This document shows positions 9,831 through 21,702 of a stretch of DNA of 64,000 nucleotides, piece by piece. The stretch covers positions 10,674,001 through 10,738,000 of the forward strand of contig NC_053201.1 of assembly GCF_905163445.1 (NCBI RefSeq), written 5' to 3'. This DNA is from Pararge aegeria. Taxonomy: Eukaryota > Arthropoda > Insecta > Lepidoptera > Nymphalidae. Under the pieces are notes generated by a model. It made no database searches. It saw only the letters and a program-made list of their open reading frames with translations, and was not told the origin of the DNA. The position numbers and the translations under genes were made by a program. The number at the start of each line of letters is the position of its first letter. Within the stretch, counting starts at the first letter, position 1.

Positions 9831-10469
9831 GTTATTGGGCATTGGAAATTATTGCAACACGTTACTTAATTTAGTGACCGGTAGTTATAAAAACTGTTAG
9901 CTTGTCTTTTGTAACCGAAGTTTTCTTTTACGAGTATGCTATTTGGTAGTCATTCAATAAGAAATTCTTTCGATTCTGCTACCCTTAAGATAAACTTCAG
10001 TAACAGAAATTTCAAGTATTTATCATCGGTGCTTCTTCATAGACATTTTTTGCGGTTTAATATTGAGCAAGGGAGCAATTTCTGTATATGTTTTAAAATT
10101 TGTTTAGTTGTGCCCACCAGTGTATTGTTAAAACAATATAATAACCGTATTCATAAAAACTACAAAAGCTTATCAAAATAAACGAAACGTCCCTTCTCAT
10201 TAATTTTGATTATGTTTAAAGTCACCCAATGCACCTGAGTGTAGTTGCATGAATTTTATAGATAACTCAAAAACTTTTCTAATTAGAAAGTTAAAACCCT
10301 AGAGACAGAAAGGTCTATAGTATATTAATTTGAATGTTTTCCCTAGCTGCTTAACAAAGAGATTAAAAGCCCAATAGAAGTAGTAGAATAAATCAAAATA
10401 ACTGTAACAAGTTTTAATTAAAAAATTACGTTGTGACAACCAAAGTATCAACTGTGTTTACATTTAATG
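9831..10469. other. No recognised feature
   Basis: AT-rich. The 81-codon frame at 9936-10181 has no recognisable motif and AT-driven composition. Confidence 0.5.
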
Positions 10470-10790
10470 ACCAATGGAGTCAAGGATGGTTATAGAAAAA
10501 AGATTAAGGGCAGTTAGTGGAATTAAGTTAGAATTTCAAGTTCTCTTTAAGCTTTCTTTCTCAGAATTTAGAACATACAAAACCCCCATTCAGTCATTAT
10601 TGCATGCAGAGCCCAAAAACAGTGAAATGCCCCGCGCACGACTCACATCACACCCGCGGAATGTTGCTAGTTCACGAACTTTTCCCATTTCCCTCGTTTT
10701 ATAGTATACGTTTAGAACATAAGAGGTAAGTAAGTGAGTAACAGACTGTTCGAGGAACACTTCTAAAGTGGAGTGTATATGGAGAGTAAC
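10470..10790 (+). repeat. Dispersed repeat X, copy 1
   Basis: From about 10570 it matches 23885-24130: ATTGCATGCAG, AACAGTGAAATGCCCCGC, GGAATGTTGCTAG, TTTCCCATTTCCC, AGAACATAAGAGGTAA and TAAAGTGGAGTG in the same order. A frame at 10474-10704 runs through it and shares short peptides with the frame in copy 3 (LTSHPRNVASSRTFPI here), but no domain is recognised. Confidence 0.7.
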
Positions 10791-11332
10791 ATATGCTTTT
10801 TATCCCAGGAAAACAATCAGTTTTCACGGGATTAGTATAAAAACCGTAATAAACTCGTACTAAGATCGTGGACCAAGAACGCAAGCAACTGAATAAATAA
10901 ATACCTCAGCAATTAGAATAATTATTAGAATCGTTTATCCTTTAAAACTACATGTATAATCATGTTTATCTTGTTTAGGCGTAACAAGAGAACTGAAGGT
11001 ATACTAAAAAAAAGGTACTGTTTTCGGGCATTGCTCGAATATTTAGACAGGCTTTAAAGCGTGCTTCAGCTCCTCAAAGTTTACACAGTACTCAACACGT
11101 TCCACTCCACGTGAGAGTACGGAGGCATAGCTACTATGTTCCAATGTAAAGTTTTCGAGGCTCACTGTTCAATAAGTTAAATCTGGCTCAAATAAACATC
11201 ATAATTTCTGAGAATGATTCGATTAAAACTCAAAACTAACTATTATGTATTATTTTATTTGTGTAATCTAGTTTAAGTATTAGTATGTAGTTATTAGTAT
11301 GTATTTTTTTTTTAATATGCACAACCTGCAGT
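10791..11332. other. No recognised feature
   Basis: AT-rich. A short stretch at 11087-11135 (GAGAGTACGGAGGCATAGCTAC) resembles 57619-57645 and may be a further minor repeat (motif split: GAGAGTACGGAGG, CATAGCTAC). Confidence 0.45.
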
Positions 11333-11334
11333 AT

Positions 11335-11484
11335 GTTATCCTTTTGTTTTCCTTATCCTAAGGTTGCCTGGAAGAGATCGCTACAAAGCGATAAGGTCGC
11401 CTTTTGTATACTTCTTCTGTCTGTGTTTTCTTTTATTCTTCTTCTGTATTTTTATTTGTGTGTATTTTTATTTGTGTGCAATAT
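11335..11484 (+). mobile_element. LINE 3' end with GCGATAAGG hairpin motif
   Basis: GAGATCGCTACAAAGCGATAAGG (in parts GAGATCGCT, AGCGATAAGG) followed by TCGCCTTTTGTATACTTCT and T-rich sequence. The same order occurs at 59050-59130. The hairpin is the only structured part; upstream coding sequence is gone. Confidence 0.7.
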
Positions 11485-11700
11485 AATCCCACGCCAACCG
11501 AGAACTAATTATGGGAAACGAAACATTACTTTTGAAGGTGCTCAATTATATAATAAACTACCTAAAAATCTTAAAGACTACAAAAATATACAGACCTTAA
11601 AAAAATTACTAAAATACCATTTTCAAAATAAAACTTAAACTTTACATTTTAAAAATAAAAATTATTTCCTATCTAAGAAATAAAGAAATTAATTACAATT
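11485..11700 (+). mobile_element. LINE reverse-transcriptase C-terminal tail
   Basis: The last third of the frame at 11333-11638 reads PRTNYGKRNITFEGAQLYNK then LPKNLKDYKNIQTLKKLLKY, the NYGKR...F.GA.L.N.LP pattern that ends CR1/L2-type LINE proteins. No catalytic motifs remain. It sits directly after another LINE 3' end in the same orientation. Confidence 0.75.
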
Positions 11701-11889
11701 TACAATTTATTTATTGTGCGCTCGAAGATGCAATTTTATATAATTACCCTCTTTTTGTAAGTTAGCATGTAAGTACCATTTAAGTGGAAATTCCTTTATG
11801 GAACAATACCAATCCAAATCTTAAACCAGAAATAAAGAGTGTAAATAATAATAATAAAACTACCTTCAATATTTGAGAGTAGTAGAAGA

Positions 11890-12165
11890 GCTTTTTGTGA
11901 CAGAGCTCGTCCGGGGAAGTAGGTACTAGCGCCATGCTTATTTCTGCCGCTAACCCTGCTTTGTTGCAATGCTGTTCTGGTCTGAAGCGCGTGGTTGGTG
12001 TAATTACAGGCACATGAGGTTTAAAACCTCCGCCTCAAATTGTTGGACACGGGGCGGTATGTTGCAGAACCTGCTCATTGCATGCCCAGTAAAGTTTTGC
12101 TCCGTTTTTAGGCATCCTCTGTTCCACTAAACATCAGACGGACTATCTCCTTGTTCCGTCAATTA
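11890..12165 (+). repeat. Dispersed repeat D, nearly complete
   Basis: GACAGAGCTCGTCCGGGGAA, CCATGCTTATTTCTGCCGCT, TGTAATTACAGGCACATGAG, TTGTTGGACACGGGGCGG and a GTTCCGTCAATT end. This is the copy that best shows the unit broken by the MITE at 4180. Confidence 0.75.
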
Positions 12166-12984
12166 TTACTTTTAAAAAAAAAGATGGAGTAAGTTTTTGA
12201 GATTGGCAATATATGGTTACAATAATAATAATAAATAAATTTATTAACCAAAATTCACTCATAGACTTTAAACTATTATGGTGTAATCATAAATTCTTAC
12301 GATTTTTACCGTACACCACCGTGCCGCCGACAAAAGGTAACATCTTAGGAAATCAATAAACACCCACCTACTCACTACATCAATCTATAATTTATTTTTT
12401 TTATTCCGTATAAATAAAATTCCCTCCCGGTTACTAAATGACTAGTGATTTCAAAACTTAAAACTTTACAAATTATTTGATATGTGATAGAATCAGGCAT
12501 GGCTTTGCGGAAGTCCTTTATCTGCAAATCAATAACCTTATTTACCTTCTAAAAATGCGCAACAATCTGACTAAATAGAATACATTTAATTTATTATTCA
12601 ATGTACAGAATTTGGCCTGTTACAGATTTATTATAAATATAGATATAGAGAAGGAGTGCAGAAAACTAATTGTGCATAAAAGTATATAAACTCACTAAAA
12701 AAAATTACACACACGGCATGGCTGAAAATACATGGGTATTTTACCATTTTCGGGAATAAAATTTGTTTGAAAATCAAAGGCAAATTATATTGGTGTCAGT
12801 GTCAAATAAAGATATAGAAGTACAGTTTTTGACTATTATTAGAACCTTAATAATGTTCAAACTTAGAATTTCAATTAATTATTGTCCAATTTCGACCACT
12901 GGGCGACCACTAGTTAATATTAATTTATCTGTACTTGATTGATTAACTTTCAGTCTTAATACAATAATGCATATAAATATTTTC
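12166..12984. other. No recognised feature
   Basis: AT-rich, no coding signal or repeat recognised. Confidence 0.5.
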
Positions 12985-13062
12985 GGAACCGACAGGATTT
13001 GAACCTGCAACTCTCTTGCAATCGCGGCCTGAGCGCTTTCTCCAATTAAGCTACGGCTCTCC
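12985..13062 (-). repeat. tRNA-like sequence, probably a decayed tRNA or SINE head
   Basis: On the minus strand: box A-like TAGCTTAATTGG (one mismatch to the consensus) and exact box B GGTTCAAATCC. The D arm (GCTT/AAGC) and T arm (GCAGG/CCTGT) can form, and acceptor strands AGAGCCG and CGGTTCC pair at six of seven positions. The anticodon arm region is three bases too long and does not pair as a five-base stem, so a working tRNA is unlikely. A lone polymerase III promoter is possible. Confidence 0.6.
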
Positions 13063-15245
13063 TACCGTCGATGCCGAAATTAGTATTTGCCTTTCACATC
13101 AGTCTTAAAGCGACTGTATGAGAATTAATGTTTAATCTACGTACTGTTTAATTAGAAATTCATTGCAACATAACGTCATTTGCTATTCTATTATAACACA
13201 GCTGTCGTGGAAGCTTGTAGCAAGACGTTCTAGGTTCTCGTACATTTCATACACCCTGTCACAGCGCAATTTACATAGATTAAGTTTGAAGCTATTACGA
13301 CACTCGTGTTTATTAAATTACTTCAATGCTACGCTCACTGCATCGTGCATGGCTGAAAGTTTAGGTAAAACCTAGTTACAACTTTACCAGTCGGAAAGAT
13401 GTATCAATAAATATATTAAATTAATACAATAATAAAAGTTTCAACTCCACGTAAATCTATGTATAAGTAGACAGTTAAGTGTGTCTTTTCAATTGAGTAG
13501 ATAGTAGGGGATATGTTTACCCATGAAAAATATCCCTAATTCTCCATTTATTAAAAATATTTTTTATGGATCCTTTTATAGAATTAAGAAATGTTTATAA
13601 TATTTCATACAACGTATATATATCAGTTTTCATATAAACATAAACTTTAAAAAAAAATAGATAGACCCTAATAATTGTGGGCAATTCCAGTGGCATGCTT
13701 GGAATGCTTGGAACTTGTGCAGAAGAGGCTCGAGTGCCGCAACTCTGTTATAAAGGCCGTTAAGATCTTTGAGTAACGTCGTCTTAAAAGACCTCGACAC
13801 GAAACGCCTTAACAAAAAGACCCAGCTGAAGTTTTCCTTTATCTACAAATACAATACAGCTGGCCAGTTACACTGTGCGCCATGCAACCAGATTGTCAAC
13901 CAAATTTGGCTTTGCCAGTCATATTTACTCACTAGTCCGGCGTTAGGCTGGTCCGCCATTGATGGACACGCCAGTGAGGCTCATGTATCAAATTTTTCTA
14001 TTTTAGATTAGTGATAAGAGGCTTTGGTATTCCCGTGGCCAGCACGCTATTTCTCTAAAAGTGTTTCATTTGGATCTGGAAAATGTAAGCGAACAATCGT
14101 TTTTCTCTGTGGTGGTTTAGTAATTTTGTATTATGAATCACATATTTTACTTCAATTCGTTCTCCTTGCAGTACTATAATTAAAAACTGTGCTTGCGATA
14201 AGGTAAATAAATCACGATGGTAACAATAGCAGAGCTTGGTCGTGTCGTACTGCCCGGTATGGTGAGTTACGATAAACCTAGGAACAAAAGCATTGGATTA
14301 CTACATCACTCATCTGTCCCGATATCTTTGATGCTGATATAGATAACAAATTGACTCCCACTATAACGAAAAATTGATAGTTGAATAAACCGTTATTAGG
14401 TATTTTGAGGACATTGGCGTTGTGATTTATTTAGAGAATTGCGCGTTGGAAATGGCAATGTACTTAAATAATAAAGCCCATGATAATCCTAAAAACGAGG
14501 TACAGAATTTTTTTTATCATCATCATCACTATCGATGCCCCCGTTTAATCTATCCAATCTAATCGATAAACTCTGAGCAATATGCAAGTTTATTTTACCA
14601 CACTAGTGATAAAAAATTGAAACCTTCATTTAGAAATTACAACCAGTTGATCCAGTTAAGTTCCAATTAGGCTTTATATGCTGCATAAAAAGCCGCACTG
14701 CGTCCCTCACACTCGATATAGGATGATTCTTAAACACTATTAATTAATTTATCTTAATTTATAGGTATATTTTATTAATTTTTTTATCAATGAATAAAAG
14801 ACATGAGACAAAAAAAAACAGTCACCGTGTACAATCTTTATAAGACAATAAATAAATTATTAAATTATACCAAAAGTTGACAAACTCAATTGTCCTTCAG
14901 CCTACCATTTCGAACGTGGGAGACGTCTAGGCCTTTTATTGCTATGAAGATGGCGAGTTAAAACTTCGTTAACAGCTAGTTTTCTCTGATTCTATTCATC
15001 ATAACATAAAATGGTTTTATCTTATAATAACAAGTACTACGATCCACATAAATATTATAAATACGAGAGTCACGCAACAATAGAGCGACGGAATGACGAT
15101 AATTTTTTGCATAGAGATAGATGATTGGTCAGACAGTGATAAAGGACTATATATACATTATACTGGCAAATGCACGTTTCCTTTGGGGTAGTTAGATCTA
15201 CACCATATAACTATACCATATTAAGTCTAAAGCCAAATCATTGAG
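13063..15245. other. No recognised feature (2.2 kb)
   Basis: AT-rich. Open frames at 13163-13375 and 13769-14011 have no recognisable domain, and no splice-bounded exon is convincing. A short ATC repeat lies at 14515-14530. Confidence 0.5.
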
Positions 15246-15257
15246 GTCTTGTTATTT

Positions 15258-15661
15258 CATCATCATCATCATCATCTCAACCAATTGACGTCCACTGCTG
15301 GACATAGGTCTTTTGTAGGGAGTTCCACAATGCACGGTCCTGGGCCGCTTGCCTCCAACGGCTCCCAGCTACTCGCCTGATGTCATCTGTCCACCTCGTT
15401 TGGGGCCGACCTACGCTGCGTTTACCGGTGCGGGGTCGCCATTCCAGCACCTTAAGACCCCAACGTCCATCGGTTCTCCGAGCTATGTGCCCCGCCCATT
15501 GCCACTTCAGCTTCGCAACTCGATGAGCTATGTCGGTAACTCTAGTTCTTCTACGGATCTCCTCATTTCTGATCTGATCACGTAGAGACACTCCTAACAT
15601 AGCTCTCTCCATCGCCCGCTGAGTGACTCTGAGCCTTCTTATGAGGCCCATAGTTAACTTA
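15258..15661 (-). mobile_element. Young 5'-truncated RTE LINE copy with exact target-site duplication
   Basis: The minus strand keeps an open frame of 124 codons: MGLIRRLRVTQRAMERAMLG, RRTRVTDIAHRVAKLKWQWA, GHIARRTDGRWG, VGRPQTRWTDDIRR, LWNSLQKTYVQQWTSIG. This is the C-terminus of an RTE-clade endonuclease/reverse-transcriptase, without the catalytic region. The 3' end is the GATGA microsatellite (TCATCATCATCATCATC on the plus strand). GTCTTGTTATTT flanks both sides exactly (15246-15257, 15662-15673). Confidence 0.95.
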
Positions 15662-15794
15662 GTCTTGTTATTTGATATTAGATATTTTTCATTTTTAATG
15701 TTAATGTGAATTTTTAGACTTGCCTTATTTCGTGCCTATCCAGCTAACAAAAAAGGGAATATATAATTTTTAAATTGTAATTAATGTATAAAAC

Positions 15795-15835
15795 TTTCAG
15801 AAGTGGGATTTGAACCCGCATCTCTTCGGAACTAA
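15795..15835 (-). repeat. tRNA-like box B fragment
   Basis: AGTGGGATTTGAACCCGCAT contains the reverse of a box B (GGTTCAAATCC). No matching box A is found at the expected distance. Likely a remnant of a SINE head. Confidence 0.4.
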
Positions 15836-15904
15836 TGAACTAATTTGATTGAATTTTAGAATGGAGATAGTTCATACCCTGGATTAACACATAGGCTGCT
15901 TTTT

Positions 15905-15990
15905 ATGACGTTTAAATGTGCGGTTCCCGCAGGATTCTTGGAAAACCAAAAAACCGCGGAAAAGGCGCAGGCAACAGCTGGTAAGTTATA
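15905..15990 (+). mobile_element. Helitron-like 3' end fragment
   Basis: GCGGTTCCCGCAGGATTC and GCGCAGGCAACAGCTGGTAA resemble the end of the 45346-45759 element (CGCGGGCAACAGCTAGT), with the terminal CTAG mutated to CTGG, which still fits the CTRR rule. Confidence 0.55.
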
Positions 15991-18841
15991 AATTCGGCCG
16001 AAACTGCGGGCAAATATAGTTATTAATGAAGTTATGTACCTATGCTAAATGTTCACATGCTTAGGCATGAAACATTTTCCATTAGTTACGTGAGAGCTTA
16101 ACGGCCTATCTTCAGCGTGGTGGGTAATGTGGGAAGATCCACGTGTAATCAAAGTTTCTGTTTAACTAGGTAAGCCGGCATTGATATACTAAATACAAGA
16201 TAAGCGGGCGTGAAAGTTATCGATGAAAACAAGTGAAGGTTACATTTAGTAGTCGCATTTATGGTAAAATCAGTTATGCTTATCTCTGTGTTCGTGTGGT
16301 ATTAAGGTATACTCCCACTTAAAATATACTTCACCGTCATAGTATTTTAATAATTGTGGCGATATCCAAAATCCACGGTCTATTGCCACTTGCCCTACGA
16401 AAAGTTTAACGACGGAGCCATCTGTCTATCAACAGTACATTTTTTGATGCCTGGTTACTATTTTTGTAGTATCTTGGCACCCAAGCATCTTTTTTCAAGC
16501 TACGTTCCAATCCATGGCTACTTAAGCTACAGATAAAGTTACCAAAGCAAACTAAATTAACAAAAAAAGTCTCAATGTCTAATTCCATCTGAAATCAGGT
16601 CAGTGTGTCTATTACAATTTTAATGTTTGTTGCAGTTCACACCAAGAAACCCAGGTATTTTACTTGTAAAATATTATTACTTCTATTTTGCAAAGAACTA
16701 TCTTTAGTTTTTTTCATATCAATGTAACTAAGTATGTACGTACACATAATAATACGGTATAAGTGGTCTCATAATACTTGATTGGAATCGTTATGCCTAT
16801 GATCAAATTTTATCTCACACTGTCGCAAGACCCGCAACTTGTAAGTCAAAAACCGAAGAACTTGTTTTGGCTGCATTAGCCTGCCTCACGAGACACTAGT
16901 ATCACAGTAGCCACAGGAGTTATTTTAACCGTGGTAAACATCCAAGGCAGCAGAAGAGACAGAAGTTTCAAGAGCTGTTAATTTCAGGAGCAAAAGAAGT
17001 AGCCAAAGGCATAGCCTGAAAGTTACAAAAACTCCATTTCGGCTCCAAGGGATGCAGAAAATGAGAAAAATAAATCTCATATAAAGTTCTAAGGTCATCC
17101 GCACCAAGAGAACGTGTCCATTACAGCAGACTATCTTGTTACGTCATTTTACTTTTCAGTAAGTTCTGCAATCCGCACACCGCATTACGGATGCTGGACC
17201 TCTAGCGGTTCTTGCGAGAGTCTGCGATCAACTTTACAACAATCTCGGAACACATATATTATTTGTTGGCACAGTCATTAATTATGCATATTCTACAGTT
17301 AAAATAACAATGAACGAGCTTTGGTATACGTGCCGAGCAATTCAGTAAGATGTCATTTAGAAAAAAACATTTGTGTTTTTCTTTGAGTTGCTGAAGAACT
17401 GTTTTGTATGGACATTTTGTTGAGAGTACATTGAAAAGACCTGTTTGGTGTTTAATAGAATGATTTAAGAAATTATATAAATCACACAAACAAACAAAAA
17501 AATTCAACAATCAAGGCGCTAGGCCTTAAGGCACGTTATGTGCCTAAAATGTCTTGAATTTCAATCCGGTGAAGTAATGCACGTAAATGATTTTACACTG
17601 AAATTATCTTCATTTATGATCATCATTAAGTTCCCAGGTTTTAGTCGTTTGGTTTTAGTCTTCTACTACTATAATATCTCAAGAAAAAAAGGATGGAAGA
17701 AGTATTTCTTCAACTTCAAACAGATCCATTGGCTTAGGTTATCGGCATTTATGCCAGATGGGCCCGCATTATTCATGACTCTGATAAAGTGTTTCTACAA
17801 TTTCAACTACAAAGAAGAGGAGCGAAAGGATTTGACTGAATTGAGCAGCGTTACTACCATCGCTTAAGGCAGTATTCATTTTAATTTACACTTACTACAC
17901 GGTACTTTGTTAACGTAAAAATGAGGATCACGTAACGTCAACGATATCAAAGTAATACTGCTTTTAAAGGGCAGTGTATCGTGTAGTGTACTGAATTCAT
18001 AACATAAAATTAAATAAAGATATTAAAAACTCCCACAAAAGTACACACACAGAACAGTACTTTAAAGGCTCAATCACCTAAAACTCTGCGCCCTTTATTC
18101 ATTTCCAATATAATTAATGCAAATATCATATCGGTATATTAGCGAGAAGCATGTGTAGCTAAATCGTCTGTAACAGACAGACGGGCGGACATAAACGCAC
18201 CGTAAAGATTCAATTTTAACGGTGCGAAGCCCTAGAAATGACATATTTACTGACCGTTAAATTCTTCTTATCCGTGCTTAAATTATTCTAAGAGATTTAC
18301 ATACATTTATTTAAGTATACGGCGTAAATAAAAGTCTTATTCGACAAACGGAAGGTTAGGGTCGTAAACTCTTAAACTCTATTATAATAACACTCAGCCG
18401 AAAAAGGTTTTCCTGGCTACACTCTGAACCAACAAAGGTAAATATAAGGGTTTTCTTTTTGTCACGATTTACAATACATATTTTCTTATCTGTCTTATAA
18501 TGTGTTTCAATTGTGTTTTCAAACTAAACAGAACAATAAAAAAGGTACACACAAAATTTAATCCAATGAGTTTCAGCTAAATATGAGGATTTGAGTGATA
18601 AACACACGTACAGAAGAAGACATATATTATCAGCTGTTGCTTGCGGCTCCCTCTGATTTTGTTTATTGTTTGCCCGGCTTTTAAATTATGCAATGATTCT
18701 CCAGGAAATATGCTATTTTTGTGCCGAATTTCATCCAGATCAGTGCAGTGGTGTTGTCAACCAATCCATCAACCAATAGAATATACCAATCCACTGATAG
18801 ACTAAATGTCTTTCCGAACGAGTTGATTTGGCTATAATCAC
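15991..18841. other. No recognised feature (2.9 kb)
   Basis: AT-rich. The longest frame (17538-17867, 109 codons, + strand) shows no known domain, no signal peptide and no supporting splice structure. Frames at 16354-16588, 16925-17107 and 17259-17510 are equally unremarkable. An old transposon cannot be excluded. Confidence 0.45.
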
Positions 18842-18965
18842 GTGCACGTAAATGTTTGTGTGTTGCGCGTGTGCGTGTTTGTGTGTGTGTGTGTGTGTGT
18901 ATATGTGTGCATATGTGTGTATGTGTGCGTGTTTTTGTGTCTGAGTACACGCGTGTGTGTGAGAG
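18842..18965. repeat. GT microsatellite, interrupted
   Basis: A (TG)n core at 18878-18900 flanked by imperfect TGTGTGY repeats. It creates four overlapping spurious open frames on both strands rich in Cys/Val or His/Thr. Confidence 0.95.
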
Positions 18966-19007
18966 AGCTTGTATACATGTATTTGTTTAGGTATTTGGTT
19001 ATATTTC

Positions 19008-19265
19008 TGACGCCCGATTGGCGCAGTTTGCAGCGACCCTGCTTTCTGACCGTTGCTTCGATTCCCACAACTGGAAAATGTTTGTGTGATGAGCATGAAT
19101 TTTTTTCAGTGTCTGGGTGCTTATATGTATATTCTAAGTATTTATGTATATTATTCATAAAAATATTCATCAGTCACCTTAGTCCCATAACACAAGCTAC
19201 GCTTACTTTGGGGCTAGATGGCGATGTGTGTATTGTCCTAGTATATTTATTTATTTATTATTTAT
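19008..19265 (+). mobile_element. SINE-A, near full length
   Basis: GATTGGCGCAGTTTGCAGCG (box A altered), CTTCGATTCCCAC (box B altered by loss of GG), then the full body to GATGTGTGTATTGTCCTAGT and an ATTT-rich tail. About 20 bases of head are missing between the two boxes. Confidence 0.92.
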
Positions 19266-19745
19266 TTATATTATAAATACGTATTACAGGATGGATCATC
19301 ATATCAAATATGTGACATATGGATACCCATATTTCATATATTCGATAGAATGAACTCTTACGTTTGATAAAAAGTACACAAAAATACACAAAAATATATA
19401 TATATACTTTTAAAATAAGTACTGATTAAACATGTTATTCCGACAATGGCTATAACCACAATTTTAAAACAAAAACCTTACAACCTGTATTGATTTAACA
19501 TTAAGATGTTTCACGGATTATTTCAAAATGCTACCGTTTGGTTCGGGCAGACATATTCAATCCTGGAAAAAATGGAAATGGATGCCATTTGAATTTCATA
19601 AAAACTCTTATTACCATTTTATTCAAATCCGGTTTATTTATGTCCAAAGATATGAATTGGCTAAGAAAAAATCCCGGCCAAGCCCGCATTAGACTCTGAG
19701 GGCAGGGAGAAGAGACGAACGGTGGGATAAATAACAAATAAAATT
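19266..19745. other. No recognised feature
   Basis: AT-rich, with a short (AT)n run near 19396-19406. Confidence 0.5.
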
Positions 19746-20005
19746 AAGGCGCAACGGTCAGCGCTGGGAATTTAAGTAGGAGGTCCCGGATTCGATTCCC
19801 GACAGGGGTAATTTGGAAATGTATAATTTCAGAATTTTCTCTGGTCTGGTCTGGTGGATCTTTGGCGACGGATAGTTACCACCCCACCGACAAAGACGTG
19901 CCGCTAAGCGATTTCGTGTTCCCGTGCGATGTGGCGTATAAACCGATTAGGGTATGCCTGCCATGCTCCCTAACAGGTAAGCCCGCTACCATCATAGACA
20001 AAATA
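19746..20005 (+). mobile_element. SINE-B, 3' truncated
   Basis: The tRNA-like head has GGCGCAACGGTCAGCGCT and an exact box B-type GATTCGATTCCCG. The body follows (GGTCTGGTCTGGTGG, GTTACCACCCCACCGACAAA, GACGTGCCGCTAAGCGATTT) to CCCGCTACCATCATAGAC, where it stops. The terminal GCTAACTTGTAGTGGAATAA block is absent. Confidence 0.9.
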
Positions 20006-20355
20006 TTCAACATGGCGGATTTTCAATCCTATTCATTTTTACTACGTTCATTGAACTGCACAGTTAGTTGATACAGTAGTTAGGAACGTCAAGTTTCCAC
20101 TTATACAGTGACGTCAACGTTATCGTTCTCAGAGTGGTTTGTTGGCGCCAACAGGTGTGATAACGCCTTTTATAACATTTTAGTATACGGTTCTTTCCTA
20201 TTGTTAAGTGTTTATACAAGGTACTATAACGATGGTTTATCGCATTATTTATGATACTAAGTACTTTTTGTTCCACACGCAAACTTTTCATGAAGAAATG
20301 CGCAGTGACAACGTAAAATCGTTTGTGCTTAAACAAACAAACTGGGGCTTCCGTA
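20006..20355. other. No recognised feature
   Basis: No repeat or gene recognised; the 145-codon minus frame (20064-20501) has no domain and runs into SINE-C. Confidence 0.5.
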
Positions 20356-20552
20356 TTCATCTCCATCATCATCGTCATCAGTACCGGCCCACTACAGAGC
20401 ACGGTTCGCCTCTCTTTGGTTGGGAAAGGCTTGGGCGGTAGTCTACCTACGCTGGCCAAGTGCGAGCGGGTACACTTCACTTCACACGCCTTTGAGAACA
20501 TTCTGTAGAACTCTCAGGCATGCAGGTTTCCTCACGATGTTTTCCTTCACAG
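20356..20552 (-). mobile_element. SINE-C 3' half
   Basis: CATCATCATCGTCATCAGTA tail, GGCCCACTACAGAGCACGG, CACGCTGGCC-like GCTGGCCAAGTGCGAG, CTCAGGCATGCAGGTTTCCT and GATGTTTTCCTTCACAGTTT. It ends exactly where LINE1 tail repeats begin. Confidence 0.9.
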
Positions 20553-20790
20553 TTTCAAATTCAAATTCAAATTCATTTATTTCAAGTAGGCCTACTTTAA
20601 AAGCACTTTTGAAACGTCAAGTATGTATGTTTGAGTATGTATGTTAGTGACTCTACCACCGGTTCGGAAAGCAGATTCTACCGAGAAGAGCCGGCAAGAA
20701 ACTCAGTAGTTGCTCTTTTCCAACATTTACAATCATTTTTCTATCTTGCGGGAGATGAGAGCGAGGCTGGCAAGCAAGGGATATTTAAAT
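20553..20790 (-). mobile_element. LINE1 3' UTR with AAATTC tail
   Basis: CAAATTCAAATTCAAATTC is the tail repeat; then CAAGTAGGCCTACTTTAAAA, GCACTTTTGAAACGTCAAGT, CCACCGGTTCGGAAAGCAGA and AGAAGAGCCGGCAAGAAACT. This is the best-preserved 3' UTR of the family in the window. Confidence 0.9.
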
Positions 20791-20880
20791 TGATTAAATT
20801 AAAATAACACGTGCGGATCATTATGGAAAGAGGAAACAGATTGAGGTACTGGATAATGTTAAACAGTAATAAACACGCAT

Positions 20881-20928
20881 CAACACACACAAATACACAC
20901 ACACAAAAACACACATACACACACACGG
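20881..20928. repeat. AC microsatellite
   Basis: CACACACAAATACACACACACA-type repeats, imperfect, about 48 bp. Confidence 0.9.
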
Positions 20929-20934
20929 CAACTC

Positions 20935-21210
20935 AAAAAATCGGGGAAAATATCAAAATTAAAATAAAATATCAAAGCACTTTCATCAAAAAATCGGGGC
21001 AAATATCTAAAATAAAATATCAAAGCACTTTCATCCCCTTTCCCAAAGGAACTGAGCTTAATGTCGGGATAAAACGTATCCTTTATTACTTCTAGAAGAA
21101 TATGTGTACAAAGTTTCATGAGGATCGGTTAAGTAGTTTTTGCGTGAAAACTTAACAAACAAACTTATATTGACATTTATAATTTTAGTAGGTATAGGGA
21201 TAGGGATACC
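20935..21210 (-). mobile_element. Helitron-like element with internal tandem duplication
   Basis: Minus-strand match to the 45346-45759 family (CGGTTAAGTAGTTTTTGCG and CATGAGGATCGG on the plus strand). The interior contains a direct duplication: AATCGGGGAAAATATC...AGCACTTTCATC, then AATCGGGGCAAATATC...AGCACTTTCATC, about 52 bp apart. Confidence 0.7.
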
Positions 21211-21360
21211 ATAGTTAAAGATTCCTGACGTCACTCCCACTACTACACACACACTACACACACTATTTAACTTTGATGATTTCCAATTCACAATGAGCGT
21301 ACATATTACATTATTATAATAGAATACCAAAGTTAAAGACGCCTGACGTCACTCCCGAAA
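21210..21360. repeat. Direct repeat pair around a short AC-rich spacer
   Basis: ATACCATAGTTAAAGATTCC...TGACGTCACTCCC near 21207-21239 recurs as ATACCAAAGTTAAAGACGCC...TGACGTCACTCCC near 21322-21353. Each ends with the palindrome TGACGTCA. Confidence 0.75.
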
Positions 21361-21427
21361 CATGTCACCATTTCATCCATCCAGCATTCATTCTATTGTT
21401 TGGGCTAATTGACTACAAACACAAAAT

Positions 21428-21545
21428 AATATACTTTATTTCTGTAACCTACCTTAGTAAGTCAAGTCTGTCTGTTTGTAGTAACACTACTAATTGGCAT
21501 CGGTTCGGAATACAAATTATACTGAGGGTACGTCGGCAATAGGCC
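21428..21545 (-). mobile_element. LINE1 3' UTR, diverged
   Basis: TAAGTCAAGTCTGTCTGTTT, GTAGTAACACTACTAATTGG, CATCGGTTCGGAA and TACTGAGGGTACGTCGGCAA follow the LINE1 3' UTR order. Confidence 0.7.
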
Positions 21546-21702
21546 TGGCAATAAAGATGCGTTTTGAGTCGTTCAGGTTGGTGTTTAAGTTTAATTTTGC
21601 TCGCACTTTAATGATAAAGTTCTCGTTTACATAGTAAATAATGTTTAACACCCAGAGCCAGCTTATTGCGCTTCTGTTAGTAGGTAGGTATCTCATTAAA
21701 AT

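Noticed and set aside
10474..10704. 76-codon frame as a real gene
   Set aside because: It overlaps dispersed repeat X; the peptide similarity to copy 3 is explained by repeat homology until conservation is shown.
17538..17867. 109-codon plus-strand open frame
   Set aside because: No recognised domain, signal peptide or splice context, and composition is Phe/Tyr/Lys-rich as expected from AT-rich DNA.
18681..19276. Four overlapping open frames of 89-144 codons
   Set aside because: They are generated by the GT microsatellite and the adjacent SINE-A; composition is pure low complexity (Cys/Val or His/Thr).
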